Shown here piece by piece: positions 20,351 to 34,900 of a stretch of 64,000 nucleotides of DNA; position 1 is the first letter of the stretch, and each line of letters begins with the position of its first letter. The translations under genes and the position numbers were made by a program. The stretch is from Mauremys mutica (taxonomy: Eukaryota > Chordata > Testudines > Geoemydidae), in the NCBI RefSeq assembly GCF_020497125.1, contig NC_059084.1:39626399-39690398 (forward strand), given 5' to 3'. The notes under the pieces are model-generated. The model searched no databases. It was not told the origin of the DNA and saw nothing but the letters and a program-made list of their open reading frames with translations.

Positions 20351-21197
20351 CTTACATGCTGGGAAAAGCCCTGAAGCCCCCGAGGGCTGGTGCCGAGAGG
20401 GGGGCAGAGCCTGCAGGCCCCCAGCCTGGCTCTCTCTCTCTCTCCTTCCCCTCTCCACCTAGTACCTTGTGTGCCCCACTGCAGCTGGGCTGAATCTCGC
20501 CCCAGGGGACCCAGCCAAGGGACACCCCATTTCTCTCTCACTCTCCCGGGGGTCTCTCCCGGAGTCAGGGTCACCGTCCACTGACGGAAGAGGTGCCTGG
20601 AGGTTGCGGGGAGTCTCGCTTGCTCAAGTGGAGATGACTCCGTCCAAGGTAGACTTGTGCCTGCAGACATTCCCCGCTCCGGCCTCACCCTCCACAGGGG
20701 CTTGGTAGTCCCGCCATTTAGTATCAGGGCAGGACACAAGGGTGAGGAAGTGAAATGTGTGGAGCACAAGTGCGTATAGTTGTTTCTTCAGGGTGGTTCA
20801 GAAGCGAACCAGCTGCAGGACATGCAAAGGGCTCGGATTGTGGAAGGGAGGGCTCGTGGGTCAGGGGCCTGATGAAAAGGTCTGGAGCCTGGGGAGAGAG
20901 GTGGGCGGGGGAGCACCCTCTCACAGTACCCGCTCAAGGAAAACCTGAGAGGTGAGTGACAAGGCTGCCCCAACCTCCAGGAGCACATGCTGGGGGGTCA
21001 GGAGGGTGGAGAGCCCCATGCACCAACTGTGCGCTCGGGTTTCCACGCAGTCTCCCCTGTTGTAGTCTAGGAGGTCTCCGATTCTGCTGGTTTCTGCCAG
21101 GACCAGCCTCCAGATAGCTGGGGCATGGTGGAGGTTATGCTGGAAATGTGGGACATGGTGAGAGATATTGGGGCTCTATTAGAGGTACTGTCTGAAC
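20351..21197. other. GC-rich intergenic sequence, no gene recognised
   Basis: Open frames here have low-complexity or unfamiliar translations, and none carries a recognisable domain. Confidence 0.45.
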
Positions 21198-21443
21198 CAG
21201 GAGTAGGCAACCTATGGCCACTGGTCTGGGGGGCTCCGCATTTTAATTTAATTTTAAATGAAGCTTCTTAAATATTTTAAAAACCTTATTTACTTTACAT
21301 ACAACAATAGTTTAGTTATATATTATAGACATAGAAAGAGACCTTCTAAAAATGTTAAAATGTATTACCGGCACGCAAAACCTTAAATTAGAGTGAATAA
21401 ATGAAGACTCAGCACACCACTTCTGAAAGGTTGCCGACCCCTT
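21198..21443. mobile_element. hAT MITE, 246 bp
   Basis: The left end CAGGAGTAGGCAACCT and the right end AGGTTGCCGACCCCTT are inverted copies of the CAGGGGTCGGCAACC hAT terminus. The flanks GTCTGAAC (21190-21197) and GTCTGGAC (21444-21451) match at 7 of 8 bases. Confidence 0.8.
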
Positions 21444-21489
21444 GTCTGGACTATTAAGCTTAGGGTTTGTGGAACAGAGTCACCCCAGT

Positions 21490-21630
21490 AATTACACAAG
21501 ACTGGAATTCTTTTTGAAGATCTGCTCTAGTTTAAATGATTTGGAAGGGGTTCCCTGCCCCGTGTTCTGCATGAGATTAGACTAGATTATCAAAATGGAT
21601 GGCCCCCTCTCCTTAGAATCTATGAGTTAT
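21490..21630 (+). mobile_element. CR1/L3-like LINE 3' tail
   Basis: AGATCTGCTCTAG and GATTAGACTAGATTATCAAA, ending AGAATCTATGAG. Same family as 12412-12531. Confidence 0.65.
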
Positions 21631-21815
21631 TTCACTGAAAACCCAGAGCAGAACATGTCACTTAGAAACACCCACAAATCAATGACTATTTTTGCATTCC
21701 AATTACATTTTAGCATTTGGGGGCTGGCTGGGGAATCTGTAATAGACAGAGCCAGATTCGCCCCAGGACAAAATCAGTAAGTTAAATGGAGAGATATCAT
21801 CAAAAGGGCAAAATT

Positions 21816-22735
21816 TCATAATTCTTGAGTCCCAGATTTGGATTTCCTAACTAGCTGCTCCCTAGTGTTCAGGTCAGGCCTCAGCACAATGATGTAGCAC
21901 TTGGGGATGAAGATGCAGCCAAGTAGCCCAGCGCTAGAGGCCAAGATAGAGAAGATCTCCACAGCCACCATGTATTTCCCCTTGGTGCTCAGGTAAGTGG
22001 AGATGAAGGAGACCCACATGCTGCAAAACACTAACATGCTGAAGGTGATGAACTTGGCCTCATTGAAAGTATCAGGCAGCTTCCGGGCTAGGAAAGCAAC
22101 CGTGAAGCTGACAATGGCCAGGAAGCCCATGTAGCCCAGGACACAGTAGAAGGCGATGTTTGACCCCTCATTACATTGCACTAAGATGTGTCCAGCCTCT
22201 GATTTCATGTCCAGGTCTGGGAACGGGGGAGCAGTTCCCAGCCAGACAGCGCAGATCCCAACTTGGATAAGGGAACAGGAAATGACGATGGAGCCGGACA
22301 GTCTTCTCCCAAGCCACTTCCTCATGCTGGCTCCTGGCTTCGTGGCCTTGACGGCCAGGACTACAGTGATGGTTTTTGCCAGTACAGAGGAAACAGAGAC
22401 AGAGAAGATGACACCAAAAGCCGTTTGTCGGAGAAGGCAGGTCACCCGGCCAGGCTGGCCAATGAATACCAAGCTGCAGAGGAAGCAGAGCAGGAGGGAG
22501 AAGAGAAGAACATAGCTGAGCTCCCGGTTATTGGCCCTCACTATGGGAGTGTCCTGGTGCTTAATAAACATTCCTAGCACCAGCGCTGTGAGAAGAAAAA
22601 ATAAAAGAGCAACAGAAGCCAAAACAAATCCCAAAGGTTCTTCATAGGAAAGGAAATCCATAATCTTGGGGATGCATTTATCTTGGTCCTTGTTTGGATA
22701 CTGATCTTCTGGGCACCTATTACAATGATCCGCAT
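21816..22735 (-). CDS. V2R exon 6 (7-transmembrane domain)
   Basis: 920 nt. [16 protein letters not shown] completes the cysteine-rich linker, then seven hydrophobic segments follow. Landmarks are [56 protein letters not shown] and [20 protein letters not shown], with the tail [13 protein letters not shown]. It ends at TGA 21816-21818. Confidence 0.95.
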
Positions 22736-22895
22736 CTGAAAGAAAGAAGATGATGTCTCCTTATCTCAAACATATCACAAGCCAGTTTAGCCAGTGCCCA
22801 TTCAGATGAAATGAGCCATTCCCCACATATCAGGTGATCAAGAGGGAATGACATCAGAGACAGAGAAGGAAATTTAGGGGCTCAGATACTCCAGC

Positions 22896-22974
<79 letters not shown>

Positions 22975-25900
22975 TGTAACTCCACTTAAATCAATGCAAT
23001 TATTCTAGGGATACATTTCATCCAGTCAGCTCTTACAGCAAAGATTAAACACATTGAAGAAAATTATTTACATCTGATGTTACATTTATACATTCAAACT
23101 GCAGCATATATACATTCAAATTATCAGAAATCGAGTCTGTTTTGATTTATCAACACCGCAGGTTGCACCATGTTGTTTCTATTTGTTGACGAGATGAATG
23201 GAAGTCTTAGAATCACATTTGTGCTGTGAATATTGAGGACTGTCTATTCAAAATTCCCTTTTAGCAGATATTCTAAAATATTTATTTAAAATTTGCTGTT
23301 TCCATGATCCTTCCTCCAATAAATTCATATTTTGGCAAATACTGAAGGTGAATGACCAGAGTCATAGCAACATTTTTACCAGGTAGAGCTAGTCATACAT
23401 TTTCCATTCAAATCTTTTTGAATGGAAAATCTGATTTCCACAAAATGGAAACATCCCATGGGAAAATGTTAATTTTGTCTACATTTTCAATTTACCAGAA
23501 GTTTTCTGGTTCCCAGACTGGGCTACATTTCCCATGATGCAACGTGGACATGTGACTTCTATGGTGGCTGAGTTTGGTGCATCATGGGAAATATAGTCCA
23601 GCCAGGGAGCCTGGCTCCTGGGGTAGAATGGGGACATGAGTCATCTAAACTATAACTCCTATGTTGTTCCAAGAGCATGGAGAGATTGATATGGACTCAA
23701 TGCAAAATGAAACATTTCATTTCACGTCATTTTGACTTTTTTTAATTAAATTTTTCAATTTTTTTATTTCAACTCTTTTTTCCCAATTTGGGATGAAAAA
23801 AAATGTCTAAATACTGGTATTTTCCACAGGAGAGAAATCCAGATATTTTAATCAGCTCTATTTACATCTATTTTTGTACATAATTCCCCAAGACTTTCCC
23901 TTTTAAGGGGTGATAATTCTATGTTGACATCATACACACATAGAAGATAGATAAACATCTAAAATACTCTTTCAAGAACGTTGCAATGTCACATGACTTT
24001 ATTTCTTAAAATCCAGAACTTTAACACACAAGCACCCAAACCAGGCAGAGACAAAGCAGGCTGCTCCCTAAAGCAGAGAGGAACAATTCCTGCCCCCTTA
24101 CTGAAGACCAGCTCCTAGGAGAATGACTCAGATCACACACTTCCTTACAAAGCCCTTTAGCCTGCTAGAGTAGGACCAGAACTGATTCCCACCCCCCCCA
24201 CCCAACTAACCCCCCCTCCCCCACACTCATAAAGTGATAACTTGCAATTCCAACACAGTCCTCAAAACACCACCAATTCCTCTGGAGACACTTACCTGTC
24301 TGGTATGAAATGGTCCCTTCTGGACATGGAGCACAGTTATAGCAGCAAAGTGGCTCCCCTTCCCGCACTGTCCTAAAGTATCCAGGATGACAGCTCTCAG
24401 TGCACACAGACCGTGGCACTGTCTGAACAGAAATAATAGGAGTGGGTTAACAACAGTAGGACATACAATCATTGTAGGGTTTTTGTATCACTGCCCAGCA
24501 GCTCTGAAAATTGACTGGTTTGGTGACCTGATATAGTCATTGCACTGATCACCCTTCATGTAAAGATCTCAGAGCACTGCACAGATGATGGGGAAAATCA
24601 TTATCTCCAAGTTATACAGAGTGAAACTGAGGTCTAGGACGAAAAAGAGAGCTGGCCTGATTTTCACTCCTGGACCTTCCCCAGTTTTACCAGAATCAGA
24701 TCCACTTCCTTCCAGAGATGGGAACATAGCCCAACCTTTCTAACTTCCCATCAGAACCACTAGCTACTGGCACATATGACCTCTCGGAATTATTGCTTTT
24801 GGCAATGGCTAAGGGTTGCAGACTTCCATGATGCCACTTGTATGAATAAGAGCATCTGATGTGGATGAGGAAGAAAATAAGGCCCAAAATTAGAGACCAA
24901 AGATTGGAAACAATAATTTAATGCAACCATGATGTTCCCAAATTAGTTTTTATGCTAGTGAATTTGGACTCACTATTGCAAGATTCTGAAAATCCTTGTG
25001 TATATGAGCATGATAAAGCCCTATTAATTTAAAAAAGAAGTGAAGAAATATATCTTTCCATTTTATCAGGCACCTTAATGCTATGGCTGAGATTTTCAAA
25101 GCCATACAAGGGATCTGGATACACAATTTTCATTAATTTCAGTGGGAGTTGAGTGGCCAAATTCCCTAGCCTACTATCCTATATTTTGAATAAAACTGGC
25201 TAGAAAATATATTTTTTCTCTCAGGGGATGATTTCACAGAAAATTTTGATTTATGTCAAAATTTTTAATGAAAATTTTCAACTTTTTGCAGACAAACCTC
25301 AAACCGGAAAACTAAAAATTTTTGGAAAACTGAAAACTTAAAATTTAGCAGTTTTCCTCTGAACATTATTGGTGGTTTGGAAAGCAGATGCTATCCATGA
25401 AGGTTTTTGTTTTATTAAAAACCCATTTTTTCTAATAAATAAATAAATGAACGAATGAACAAACAAACTAACAAACAATCTACTTCTTCCAGAAATATAT
25501 TTACCACCCCTACTTCCGAAAACCCTTCCACTCATTCTGAGTGTAATCAGAGAATTCTGACCTTATATAGAAGAAGGTAGCAAGTATCACATTATATTCT
25601 TGGCTCTTTAAATTTCTCCTGCATGGGGGCAGGGGCACATCTCTGTTACAGGAACTCAGTGCTACCCAATGGGATTCATCCTGCCAGGCAGGAGAGATCT
25701 CCAAGGGCCAGGACTGTAACACTTTCCAGTTCCCCTGTGACACTGGAACCTGCAATGATTCCCCACCTGATTGAATCTGCTGTTCCAAACGATGGCCCTC
25801 TCATTAATGGTGAACTCTTGGCCTACAGGAGCTCGCGGGTCCATGTGGCCCACTTCCACTCTGACAAAGGAATCATTGGGGAAAACGATCCAGTTTAAAA

Positions 25901-28900
25901 TGTCGTATCCAGCTGATGATTCACCGTTCTCATCAAAATACAGTTTGTCCCCGGCACTGTTGTTAAATCTGACATTTTTCAAAAAAGGGTGGAGCTAGAT
26001 TGAAAGAGAAATTGGCAGGTGTTACAAAATGCGATAAATGGCTGCCAATGTACTGAATCCATCAAAATGCAACTTACAAACTCCTGCCTTTGGGAGCGTA
26101 TGTCTTCCATTTTCTCTGGGACAGGGTGACTTTGAAAATTAAGCTATTTCTGAGCTAACACACTGAAAATTGAGAGGTTCCACATTTTTCAAAAGGGATC
26201 ACTGTGCATTTTATGTTCTCCAGGGAAATAAGTAACACTTTGTTTTAAGAGTTCATGTTTATTATGTGGATCTGGTCAGAAAAGGAGATATTTTTCTCCC
26301 ATGGACAATTTTGATTTTTTGTTAAAAATCTCCAAGTTGTAGGTTTTTTTAGATGGAAATTGTCTAAAACTGAACATATTCAGTTGAAAAATTCAAAAAA
26401 CTAATTTTTTCTCCAGTTTTTGGTTGACATTTTTAGTTTTGGAATTTTCAGTTTTCCACTACAATAAAGGAAATTTTAGGCAAAAGCATAGACTTTGCAT
26501 TAAAAAAAGTTAATGTAAAAAAACAATTTTCTGTTGAAAAAAAAAGTTGCAAATGAAAATTTTTGACCAGCTCCCTTATTTTGTACTAAGGGACAGATTT
26601 TTAAAAGTATTTAGTAGGGCTGTCAATTAATCACAGTTAACTCATGAGATTAACTAATTTTAAAAAATTTTGATTAAAAAAAATCACGATTAATCGCATT
26701 TATAACAATAGAAAACCAACTTAAATTTATTAAATATTTTGGATGTTTCTCTAAATTTTCAATATTGATTTTCATTTACAACACAGAATACAAAGTGCAC
26801 AGTGCTCACTTAATATTATTATTTTATTACAAATATATGCACTGTAAAAATAACCAACAAAAGAAATAGTATTTTTCAATTCACCTCATACAAGTACTGA
26901 ACTGCAATCTCTTTATCGTGAAATTCTAACTTACAAATGTAGATTTTTTTTATTATATAACTGCACTCAAAAACAAAACTGTAAAACTTTAGAGCTTACA
27001 AGTCCACTCAGTCCTATTTCTTATTCTGCCAATTGCTAAGACAAACAAGTTTGTTTACAGGAGATACTGCTGCCTCCATCTTATTTACAATGCCACCTGA
27101 AAGTGAGAACAGGTGTTCACATTGCACTTTTGTAGTTGGCATTGCAAGGTATTTACATGCTAGATATGCTAAACATTCATATGCCCCTTCCATGCTTTGG
27201 CCACCATTCCAGAGGACACGCGTCCATGCTTATGATGCTCATTAAAAAAATAATGTGTGAATTAAATTTGTGAGTGTATTCCTTGGGTGGAGAATTGTAT
27301 GTCTCCTGCTCTGTTTTACCCACATTCTGCATATATTTCCTGTTATAGCAGTCTCGGATGATGACCCAGCACATGTTCATTTTAAGAACACTTTCACATC
27401 AGATTTGACAAAACGCGAAGAATGTGAAATTTCTAAAAATAGCTACAGCACTTGACCCAAGGTTTAAGAATCTGATGTGCCGTCCAAAATTTGAGAGGGA
27501 TGTGTGGAGCACGCTTTTAGATGTCTTAAAAGAGCAACACTCTGATGCGGAAACTACTGAACCAAACCTCAAAAAAGAAAATCAACCTTCTGCTGGTGGC
27601 ATCAGACTCATATGATGAAAATGAACATGCATCAGTGCGTACTGCTTTGGATGATTATCAAGCAGAACCCATCATCAGCATGGAAGCATGTCCTCTGGAA
27701 TGGTGGTTGAAGCATGAATGAACAAACAAATCTTTTGCGCATCTGGAACGTAAATATCTTGCAACGCAAGCTACAACAGTGCCATGTGAACGCCTGTTCT
27801 CACTTTCAGGTGACATTGTACACAAGAAGCTGGCAGCATTATCTCCTGAAAATTGTAACCAATCTTGTTTGTCTGAGTGATTGGCTGACCGAGAAGTAGG
27901 ACTGAGTGGACTTGTAGGCTGTAAAGTTTTACATTGTTTTACTTTTGAATGCAGTTTTTTTTACATAATTCTACATTTGTAAATTCAACTTTCACGATAA
28001 AGAGATTGCACTACAGTATTTGTATGAGGTGCATTGAAAAATACATTTTTTTGTTTTTACAGTGCAAATATTTGTAATCAGAAATAAGTATAAAGTGAGC
28101 ACTGTACACTTTCTATTCTATGTTGTAATTAAAATTAATAGATTTTAAAATGTAATAAACATCCAAAAATATTTAAAATAACTGGTATTCTATTGTTGTT
28201 TAACAGTGTGATTAATTGTGATAATTTTTTTTAAATTGTGTGATTAATTGAGATTAATTTTTAATTGCTTGACAGCCCTAGTATTTAGACACCTAGTCAG
28301 ATTTTCAAAAGCAACTAGATGCCTAAAATCCAGTGGCACATTGGTGCTGGTAAAAGGCACTTAGTTGCTTTTGAAAAATCCCAGTATGCACATAAATACC
28401 TTTAAAAATTTAGACCTAAGTATTTACTTGAGAAGTGGTGCACAGAGAACTTTCAGAATGATATCTCAGGATTTGGGAAGCCTCCAGCACATTCTTCAAA
28501 TAAATAATCATAAATATTTGCTGAAAAATATAAGTTATTTAGCCTCATTCAACTTCCACTTACAATAGTTTCTCCTCAGCCTACCTTCACTGGCTTCAGT
28601 AGAATTGCTCCTGATTTACACCAGTGTATGTGATCAATTAATTAATTATTATTATTATTTTTATATATTTGGGAAATATCCTACTGACAATTTTGACACT
28701 CCCTAAACAGAAAATTTAATAGGAACATTAATTTTGAAACTCTTATTGGTGCTTCTGTTAGAAGAGCTGTTACCTCCCATGGCTGGATAGTCTGAAGCTC
28801 CAGCAGATGTCCCTTCCCCATGACTTCCTTTTTGGATTTGGATGAGTACAGGGCATGTAGAGCTTGAGCCACAGCATAGACACCATTGTAGATACTGTAG

Positions 28901-31900
28901 CTGTGGCTTGACATTTTCATTTCAAAATCAGAACCCGGCAGGCTTTCCAGTTCCTCCTTCCCTGAGCAATTTCTCCCGCCCTTTATTGTCAAGCCAGCAT
29001 AGGGAATTGAACAATTAAATACAGTGTGCCAAAATCGCTGAATAAAAATATCTCCTTGGGGTTGGTAAGGGTTGAGGGTCCGGAGGAAATCTCGGAATCC
29101 TGGCACCTCTTTTGTGTGTACTGCGAAGGACAAAGCACCGTGGAAGGGTTTTAAAGTCCACCTATTCAGAGCAATATACGAAGTGAAATCCCACTGAGCT
29201 GTCGTGATCCAAACCTTCCCTATCGGTGTCAGTGCTGTTTGATAGTTTGTATGTAAAAACAGTATCAAACCTAGTAGGGAGTCTGTGTCACCATAGACAA
29301 CAATCACCTCAGCCTTTGTCTGGGAGATACTGGAATGTAGCTTAGATGTTTTCTCCCTAAATACATGGACCATGGAAGGAGAAGGGACGTGAGGGGCCCG
29401 TTCTGTGAAGGCAACACAGATGCTGTTCCTAATGAGCATTGGCTTCAAAGTCTGCACAAACTTTTCTCCATTATCATCATCCGAAGCGATTAGGCCAACC
29501 CAGGTCCATCGGAAATGCTGCATTAACCGAACCAGTCCCAGAGACTGAGGTACTTCATTTGGCAGCATCCGGTAGACAGAAGGGAACTGGAATTTATCAG
29601 TCAGGATGGCGTGAAATGAACCATAGCTGATCTAAAAGAGAAAATATGTTGATTTTTAGATTTCAGTGAAAAATAGAGTTGATTAGATAATGTTTTCTTC
29701 TTTATGTGGAAAATTTCTACACAGATGAAAAAGTTTTTTCTTGACTAACTCAAACCCCAAAATTTTCAGCAGGCAAAACCAGAATTTTTTAGCCAAAACC
29801 AAAATTATAACAACAAAAAATTCAGCCAAAAAACAAAATATTCTCAGTTTCCAGGTTTCTGTGTTCCCAATGAAAACTTGAAAATTTTCAGGGAAAGCAG
29901 ACAATAGCTTTTTAAGATTTCATTTAACCCCAAAGGCAATTTTCTGTCTCAAAACTCAAGCCAACCAAGCAAACAAATAAACAAATGTTTCAACAGAAAA
30001 TTTCCAGCTAGCCCTTCTGAATCTTCAAATAATTTCCTGCAAATAAATTAAAAAAATCTGAATTTGCTTCATGTCTTCCTGTGCTTGTTCGTCATTGGCT
30101 TCTCATGAATATAGTGGAAAGGAGATCACTGGCTGGAATGTTCCCAGAAACAATAAATTGGGGCACATTCAGAAAAGGTGACTTTTTAAGTTGTAAATGT
30201 TAGTGCTTGCACCAGAAACATGTTTCTAAGAGTAACACTCGGGCAATCAGTGAACTTCTAGGTCCAGTCCAAAGTAACACATCTTGCATTTTAATACTGT
30301 AGCCCACAGAGTTAGCTTAAAAATATTTTTATGTAGCAGTACCACAAGATATACAGGCCTACATCCTGTAAGACATTAGCTTAAATAGCATAAAGCTTGA
30401 ATTACCCAACAGTGACCCTCAGTTATTAGGGAACTGGGAATATTATATTTAAGATTTTTCTGTATACAATGATACTAGGTAACCACAAGAATACGAACTT
30501 GTACCAGCTTTTCAGTATTTTAGGATAGGAACATCTGAAGCTGCATAACTATAAACTTGCCTTGGCAACGAATTGACGTATATGATAATAAGTTAATACA
30601 CTAACTTATAGGATAAGGATACCCCCCATTAATAGGGTGAAGAAATCAGTATTGGACAAAGGAGGACAGATGTTTATATGAACATGCATGGTAGTCACCA
30701 GACACTATAATAGGCTTGACCACCATTTAAACATTGAGATCTTGACCATCGGACTCGCTTGTCATGCCAGAGGCAGGATAGGACCCTTGTGGAATATTGC
30801 CTATCTTCCACCACTAGATAACCAGGAGAAGGGAGTAAGTATGCATAAGGTATGGTGTGGGACACCACCTTAATTCTCCACTGCAGCTACTTTCTCATGT
30901 GGGTGGAACATTTGTGGTTATACTAATTATGGTAACAAAACTATTTAAAGCTTTGCTTTGCCCTCTGTGTGAAGTAGGGTGACCAGATGTCCTGATCTTA
31001 TAGGGACAGTCCCAATATTTGGGGCTTTTTTTAATATGGGCTCCTATTACCCCCTACCCTGTCCCGATTTTTCACACTTGCTATCTGATCACCCTAGTGT
31101 TAGTGTTGTCAATGTGTATATCGGGGTTCCCAACCAGACACTGAACTTAATTCTGTTGTGATTGACTCGGACTAGAACCTTTCAAACCTCAGAGATTTAA
31201 TCAGTTACTAATTGGAAATTCTCAAAAGTCAATAGAATCCGTAACCAATCAATGAATCAGGCAACACTACTGAGTAACTATACACATTCCAATAACAACC
31301 TACAATCTGACCCACAAGATTCACTTAGGAATTTTTTTCAACATCAGGGCCAGTTTCACCCTTGGGTAGAGACGCGGCCACATGAGGAAAGTGGTAGCAA
31401 TGGGACCACTTAAGTGAAAATACATGAGTCCTGCAGCTGCCTTGAAAATGGAGTTCATAGAAGCTAAACAGCTAGTGGACATTATGGACATTATGGAGAA
31501 TGCGGGATTGTTTGTAATAATTTCATGAACTATGTGCATGACTCAGTTTACCCACCCACATTATATTGCTGCCCACAGGGGTTAATTACTCCCCTGAATA
31601 AGGCATGGGGGGATGTGACATATGCCCTTCTGGTTGCAATCAGCACAGATGAATGAAGTATCCTTGAGAGAGAATAGAAGACCAAATGACTAGGCATTAA
31701 CTTTAAATTACTGGAAAATAAAACTGCCTGAATATATGGACACATCACAGCTGGATCTGGAGACAAATGAACTGGCTGTGAATAGCCCGTTTTTTAAGTT
31801 TTACTGCTGCCCAAGGCAAGGGGACACAGGATAAGAGAGAGCCACATATTAAGATGGTATGCAACAAAGTATGGAAATTTGTGTCTGCCAACATAAACTC

Positions 31901-34900
31901 AAACACACTTGGCTTTCCCATGCTGACGTTGGGACTGTCATAAATATAAAGGGAAGGTTAACAACCTTTCTGTATACTGTGCTATAAAATCCCTCCTGTC
32001 TGCAGGTCCAGCCAATCGCAGCTCCCACTGGCTGCGGATCACTGCTCTGGGCCAATGGGAGCTGCTGAAAGCAGCGCAGGCCAAGAGACTTACTGGCCGC
32101 CGCTTCCAGCAGCTCCCATTGGCCTGCAGGTGTGAACCGTGGCTAGTGGGAACTGCGATCGGCCGGACCTGTGGACGGGGCAGGTAAACACACCGGCCTG
32201 GCCCACCAGGCGCTTTCCCTACACAAGCAACGACCCCTGTTTGAGAAACCCTGCTGTGAAGGGTTAAGAAGCTCAGCTAACCTGGCTGGCACTTGACCAA
32301 AAGGACCAATAAGGGGACAAGATACTTTCAAATCTCGGTGGGGGAGGCTTTGTTTTTCTGTTCTGGTCTGTCTGTTCTGTGTGCTTGCCGAAGACATATC
32401 AAGGAAGCAAGCAATCCAACTCCATTAGAATTAGTAAGTACTAGCAAGGGAATGCATTAGCTTACTTTTATTTTGGCTTGTGATTTTCTCTGTGCTGAGA
32501 GGAAGGTGTTTTCCTGGTTTTTTTTTTGTAACTTTAAAGTTTTGCCCAGAGGGAAATCCTCTGTGTTTTGAAACTGATTGCCCTGTGAGATTATCTTCCA
32601 TTCTAATTTTACAGAGGTGTTTCTTTTACTTTTTTTCTTTCTAATAAAGTTCTGGTTTTTTTTTAAGAATCTGATTGATTTTTTTAGCATCCTAAAAAAA
32701 CCCCAAGGTTGGTCTGTGCTCATCTTGTTTATTCTCAAGCGTCCCCAGAAAAGATGGTGTAGGGCTTGGGGTGATATTAGGGGGGGAGTAGGAACTCCAA
32801 GTGGTCCTTTCCCTGAGTTTTGTCTAATCACTTGGTGGCAGCGTTACCTAATCCAAAGTACAAGGGAGAATTTGTGCCTTGGGGAGTTTTTAACCTAAGC
32901 TGGTAGAAATAAGCTTAGGGGGTCTTTCATGTGGCTCCCCACGTCTGTACCCTAGAGTTCAGAGTGGAGAGGGAACCCTGGCAGGGACTCTCAAAGGTTG
33001 TGTTCCAGTAGAATACTACATGCTGGGTTTTTTTATGAAAAGGATGATCTGGGTCAGATTCCATTGCTCCCTGAAGGGATAGATGTCTCTAACAGGAGTC
33101 TGAACTCATTTGGATTTGCTGGAGAGCCACGGAGAGAAACAGGGATGCTGGAGCCCAGAGGTCCAGACTTGGAGTTGAAGAACTGTCTGATTTGCCTTTG
33201 CGCAAAGCTACTCCTAGAACTTGTCAAATAATAGGGGGACTGCCAAATACTGTGTAGAATCTGAGGCATTAAACTCCTTGGAGATCCCTGACAGACATAT
33301 TTTCCTATGCCCCATCTCTGTCCCTGATACCATTCCTCTGAGGTCAGTAAAGTTACACCAATGGGGACTTTGGCCCCTGTCTGACTGAGCTGTGAAACCC
33401 ATCCACACTCTACAGTCCTTACCTGTGGGATCTTGTAGATGCCTAAGATGGTTGCCATCTGGATGGAAGTTTCAGACCCGAGCCCCCCGATGACAGCTGA
33501 CAACTTGTCCTGGGTGTCACAGTTGTAATTTGGGATCATTCCATTCCTGGTGGAGAGCAGGGTAAAAGAGCTCTCGTAGGTCTTCCTGGCACTGAAAAAG
33601 CTCTCATAGATGCGGAATCCCAGTGTGATGTTGGGTAACAGCTCGGGATCCTGGTTGATCTTATTAATGGCAAACACTAAGGCCAGGACATGCTGGTAGT
33701 TCTTAGGCAGGAGCCTGCAATGAGATTTAAATGGTGTGTCAGTTGTGCACCCTCCAGCCACGGAGAAAGTTGCTGTTGGGTGGCAGGAAAGACAGAGAAC
33801 TCTACACCCCACCTGTTGCTTAGGAATGAGAGCTATTTCCAGTATCAAGGCTGAGTCATCATTGTGGCTAGTGCACACAATGTTGCCAACTTCTGAGATG
33901 TTATCAGGAGCCCTGCAATATTTGGTGTTTTCCTTAAAGCCTCAGCTGCAGGAATCATGTGATTAAGGGACAATCTTTCTTTCTTTCTTTCTTTCTTAGT
34001 AAAGGTTAGATTTTAAAGGTATTTAGTTACCTAGTGGAATTTTCAAAAGCATCCAGCTTCCACTGGGCGAGATAGGAGCTTAGATGCTTTTGAAAATTCC
34101 TGAGACACCTAAATACCTTTAAAAATGTGGCCCAAATTGTGTAGCCCTCATGGTCACAGAGAAAAGCTTTAGAACATATCCTAAGTGTAAACAAAAGGCC
34201 AAGAAACCAGAAAACAACTCCCCAATTATAGCTAGTTTAATGATTTCTCAGCAAATCTCAGGATTTTGTGAGGGCTGACTCATGATACAAGTGATTTGGG
34301 TCTTCCCCCTGCTGGGGTTATTTGCACCCTGATACCCTCTGCCTAGGGAAAACCCACTCAGGACTGGATATGTATAAGATTTAGTCCTCCAGTGGCTTAG
34401 AAGGATTGGGAAGGGACACTAACCAATCGGGAGACAGCAGGTAGCTTAGAAAGGCTGGCCTGCTTCATGCAGGGGTGGAGCTGGGACAGGAGAGGAGCTT
34501 CCCAGGCTAACCAAAGGGCAGCACCAAGCTGTTGCTTTCTGGGTTTGCTTACACATTTAAAGGCGCACCCAGCTCAGTTTTGAATGTAACTGTTAAAGGA
34601 CTGACACTGATCACACTGCCTGAGTCGTCTTGCTACATGCAGGCTGCCACAAAGTCTTTAGCAGGCTCACGAACATCTCCCAGATAGACCCATCCCTCCC
34701 CAGTCATATTGCAAAGGTATTCTCAGGAAGGCTTCATCACAGAGTTAGGTTTCAGAGCCCATCCAGAACTGCCTGACATTTCATAAACTCATCCAGGCTA
34801 AGGCCAGAAGGGTTCATTATGATCAGCCCCTCTGATCTCCTGCATAACACAGAAATTTGCCCAGTGATTCCCAAATCAAGCCCACTTCTTTGGGTTGAGA

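Noticed and set aside
19684..20769. A 361-codon minus-strand open frame
   Set aside because: The translation is rich in P, S and G with homopolymer runs. It overlaps a MITE end and a GC-rich stretch and shows no recognisable domain. Length alone is not enough.
22156..22577. Plus-strand open frames across the V2R 7TM exon
   Set aside because: They are shadows of the well-supported minus-strand exon 6.
32998..33231. Plus-strand frame over the V2R intron 2/exon 2 area
   Set aside because: It overlaps intron sequence on the opposite strand and has no recognisable domain.
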